A DNA stretch of 64,000 bases from Thalassotalea_H castellviae (GTDB lineage Bacteria > Pseudomonadota > Gammaproteobacteria > Enterobacterales > Alteromonadaceae), in the NCBI RefSeq assembly GCF_031846185.1, contig NZ_JAVRIF010000005.1:124001-188000 (forward strand). The letters are read 5' to 3'. Both the position numbers and the translations under genes were made by a program. Positions 62,394-64,000 of the stretch are shown in pieces (the stretch's first letter is position 1; every line of letters starts with the position of its first letter). The notes under the pieces are model-generated. The model saw only the letters and a program-made list of their open reading frames with translations, made no database searches and was not told where the DNA came from.

Positions 62394-63152
62394 TTAATTT
62401 TTATTATTATTTTTCGGTTTATTTTTAATAAACCATACACTAGCACTGATCATTAACAGCATCCAAGCTGTGGCTAATGAAAACCATTGAAATGCATAAG
62501 CTCGATGCTTTTCTGGTGGCATCACAATAGGACGCCAATTTTTTTCAAAACCTAGACTTTCTTTTGTATCTAAGTAAATGACAAAGGGCAATAACTTTTG
62601 TGCAAAAAACCTTGAAAATTTATCAATTTCTATCCGTTGAATTCTCAGCGGCCACGAAGGATTTTTGTAATTCTCTTCGCTTAACACTATGCCATGTTCA
62701 ATTAACCTTACATGACCTGTAATTTTTTGAGCGCCAGATACTGGGGTAATTTCAGGTAATTTACTGCGATCGATAAAGCCTTCAATCCAACCTAAATTCA
62801 CTAACACTGCCCTATCGTTGTCGGTAATCACTTGTAACACTCGATAACCTAGTCGACCGTTATGCGTTTGATTATCTAATAGGAAAACTTTCTCATCATT
62901 GAAAGCCCCCTGAATTTTAACCGGAAGATCGTTGATATTTTCATTTGATGATTGTAACGATAATACCTCATCAAGAGATAAAGCATCTTGAGATTTATAA
63001 TCGCTAATACGCGATAAACGTTGTTCTTTTTCGATGGCTCTGGCGGTTTGCCAAAATCCAAGCTTGATTAATCCACTAAAGACAAGCAAAGTGATAATGA
63101 CAACAAACCAGTTTAATTGATTGAAATATTCTCTAAAATCAGCAAACTTCAT
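62394..63152 (-). CDS. SURF1-family cytochrome oxidase assembly protein
   Basis: A 252-residue protein with the SURF1 layout: an N-terminal helix (about 14-33) followed by the GFWQTARAIEKE pattern (about 32-43), a large periplasmic domain with HNGRLGYRVLQVI and NLGWIEGFIDRS (about 118-130), and a C-terminal helix (about 222-245) preceded by HRAYAFQWFSLATAWM. It helps insert heme A and assemble subunit I. It heads the minus-strand assembly genes SURF1, Sco-like, COX15, COX10 and SCO1, with the partial COX3 gene 458 bp upstream. Confidence 0.92.
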   Translation of the reverse strand: MKFADFREYFNQLNWFVVIITLLVFSGLIKLGFWQTARAIEKEQRLSRISDYKSQDALSLDEVLSLQSSNENINDLPVKIQGAFNDEKVFLLDNQTHNGRLGYRVLQVITDNDRAVLVNLGWIEGFIDRSKLPEITPVSGAQKITGHVRLIEHGIVLSEENYKNPSWPLRIQRIEIDKFSRFFAQKLLPFVIYLDTKESLGFEKNWRPIVMPPEKHRAYAFQWFSLATAWMLLMISASVWFIKNKPKNNNKN

Positions 63153-63213
63153 ATATTACCGTAAAAATTAATAGCAACCTGTATAACCTAACATAATAAA
63201 AAGAGAGGGTTTT

Positions 63214-63423
63214 GTGATTATAAAAATTATCATTGTTGGCTTATTAGCCTTTATGATTTATAACCTGTTTCGTGCTTTAATAATCATGAATAAAAACGAT
63301 CCAAACCAGCCAAGTATGTCAAAGTTTATCGGCCGTCGAGTCATGACTTCTGTTGTAATTGTTCTCTTATTGCTTGTGGGTATTCTGACTGGCGTAATTA
63401 CACCAAACCCAAGACCTTTCTAA
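63214..63423 (+). CDS. DUF2909 small twin-transmembrane protein
   Basis: A 69-residue protein with a GTG start (GAGAGG 6 bases upstream) and two hydrophobic helices (residues 2-20 and about 46-63) joined by a hydrophilic, basic loop. This size and pattern match the DUF2909 family found next to cytochrome oxidase genes. Although its strand is opposite to SURF1 and COX3, this divergent placement is conserved in many Gammaproteobacteria. Its role in oxidase assembly is unknown. Confidence 0.85.
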   Translation: MIIKIIIVGLLAFMIYNLFRALIIMNKNDPNQPSMSKFIGRRVMTSVVIVLLLLVGILTGVITPNPRPF

Positions 63424-63443
63424 ACAAAGCGATTAAGGAAAAG

Positions 63444-63472
63444 AAGGCGCTTTAATGGCGCCTTATTTATTT
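63444..63472 (+). terminator. Rho-independent terminator of the DUF2909 gene
   Basis: The stem AAGGCGC/GCGCCTT with a 7-base loop is followed by an A/T-rich ATTTATTTT. It is 20 bp after the stop. Confidence 0.8.
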
Positions 63473-63543
63473 TCATTTTTTGTATATTCTCTGTAAAAAC
63501 TTAAGGCTAAATTGACTAGCTCAAAAACAACAAGATGGCACGG

Positions 63544-63574
63544 AAGGTAACATTTTACTTAAGTGTACCTTCGA
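63544..63574. repeat. Inverted repeat downstream of COX3
   Basis: GAAGGTA and TACCTTC arms (7 bases) flank an AT-rich core with the hexamer CTTAAG. It lies 37 bp past the COX3 stop and may be its terminator, although no T-run follows on the minus strand. Confidence 0.45.
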
Positions 63575-63610
63575 TGCAGTTATTGAGTTAATCTACGACC
63601 CATTCAGTTT

Positions 63611-64000
63611 TTAAATAATGTAAACAAAAACAAAGAGTAATACCCATACCACGTCGACAAAGTGCCAGTACCAACTTGCCGCTTGAAACGCAAAATGATT
63701 CTTAGGAGTAAAGTGACCTTTAAACACTCGGATCAACATGACAATTAACATGATGGTACCTAAAGTAACATGCATCCCATGAAATCCTGTCAGCATATAA
63801 AAGGTATTACCATAGATTCCACTGGTTAAATACAGCTTCATTTCATCCGCATAACCGTGTGCATATTCTAAGCCTTGGCAATACAAGAACACTAGACCCA
63901 AGACACAGGTAATGCTTAACCAGAATTTTAATTGCGGGCGCTTATCTTGCTCTAATGCCACATGAGCTAAATGAGCCGTCACTGAAGATGTTAATAACAA
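63611..64000 (-). CDS. ctaE: Cytochrome c oxidase subunit III, C-terminal part (runs off the window)
   Basis: The last 130 codons of COX3; the 5' end is beyond 64000. Helices visible include ASSVT-type SVTAHLAHVAL, LSITCVLGLVFLYCQGLEYAH (about 29-49 of the visible part), NTFYMLTGFHGMHVTLGTIML (about 65-85; the GFHG-H motif is diagnostic of subunit III) and ASWYWHFVDVVWVLLFVFVYII at the end. It belongs to an aa3-type oxidase whose assembly genes lie just downstream in the window. Confidence 0.96.
   Translation of the reverse strand: MLLTSSVTAHLAHVALEQDKRPQLKFWLSITCVLGLVFLYCQGLEYAHGYADEMKLYLTSGIYGNTFYMLTGFHGMHVTLGTIMLIVMLIRVFKGHFTPKNHFAFQAASWYWHFVDVVWVLLFVFVYII

Noticed and set aside
1..64000. 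tRNA or rRNA genes, CRISPR array, intact insertion sequence or integrase
   Set aside because: Looked for on both strands; no cloverleaf-type sequence, regularly spaced repeats, transposase or integrase motif was seen.

Overview
The window looks like chromosomal DNA of a marine gammaproteobacterium of the Alteromonadales, most likely Colwelliaceae (Colwellia/Thalassotalea type). It is AT-rich with compact operons. It carries a NagP/NagX chitin-sugar locus, an SO_0444-type Cu/Zn exporter, many TonB receptors and a COX assembly cluster built as in that group. The assignment rests on gene content only. No tRNA, rRNA, CRISPR array or intact insertion sequence was seen.

Layout. 1-359: 5' end of an aldehyde dehydrogenase. 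0.5-7.8 kb: chitin/N-acetylglucosamine use (ROK sugar kinase, GH20 chitobiase lipoprotein, NagP-like symporter, NagX-like membrane acetyltransferase, divergent AraC regulator). 7.8-11 kb: MscS channel and a FecA-like iron receptor behind a Fur box. 11.2-21.8 kb: surface-glycan cluster (three GT4 glycosyltransferases, Wzx, Wzy, then PglC, PglD, PglE and PglF homologues), which predicts a glycan started on di-N-acetylbacillosamine or a close relative. 21.9-28.1 kb: MltA-like protein, exported glutathione peroxidase, RND efflux pair. 28.1-32.4 kb: thiamine salvage operon (TonB receptor, YkoF-like protein, PnuT, kinase) under a TPP riboswitch.

32.4-43 kb is the accessory part: unrecognised membrane and envelope proteins, a large exported beta-propeller/coiled-coil protein whose upstream region holds several dyads, a hipBA toxin-antitoxin pair, and a lone PLD-helicase-DUF3427 protein of defence type, separated by AT-rich gene-free stretches. 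43-64 kb returns to housekeeping: yicC, a MerR-controlled Cu/Zn exporter, a Tat-linked GMC dehydrogenase operon, rph-pyrE, a metalloprotease next to a small flagellar-rod-like protein, bioH, comF, an M14 peptidase, nfuA, a MATE transporter, a polysaccharide deacetylase, and the heme A/cytochrome oxidase assembly cluster (SURF1, Sco-like protein, COX15, COX10, SCO1) ending in a partial COX3.

The points most worth a second look are: the thiamine operon, whose riboswitch is followed by two mutually exclusive hairpins and whose kinase has no ordinary start codon; the metalloprotease/rod-like pair; the helicase and beta-propeller proteins of the accessory region; and the cysteine-containing Sco-like protein between SURF1 and COX15. 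All family calls come from motif recognition by eye; no database search was possible.
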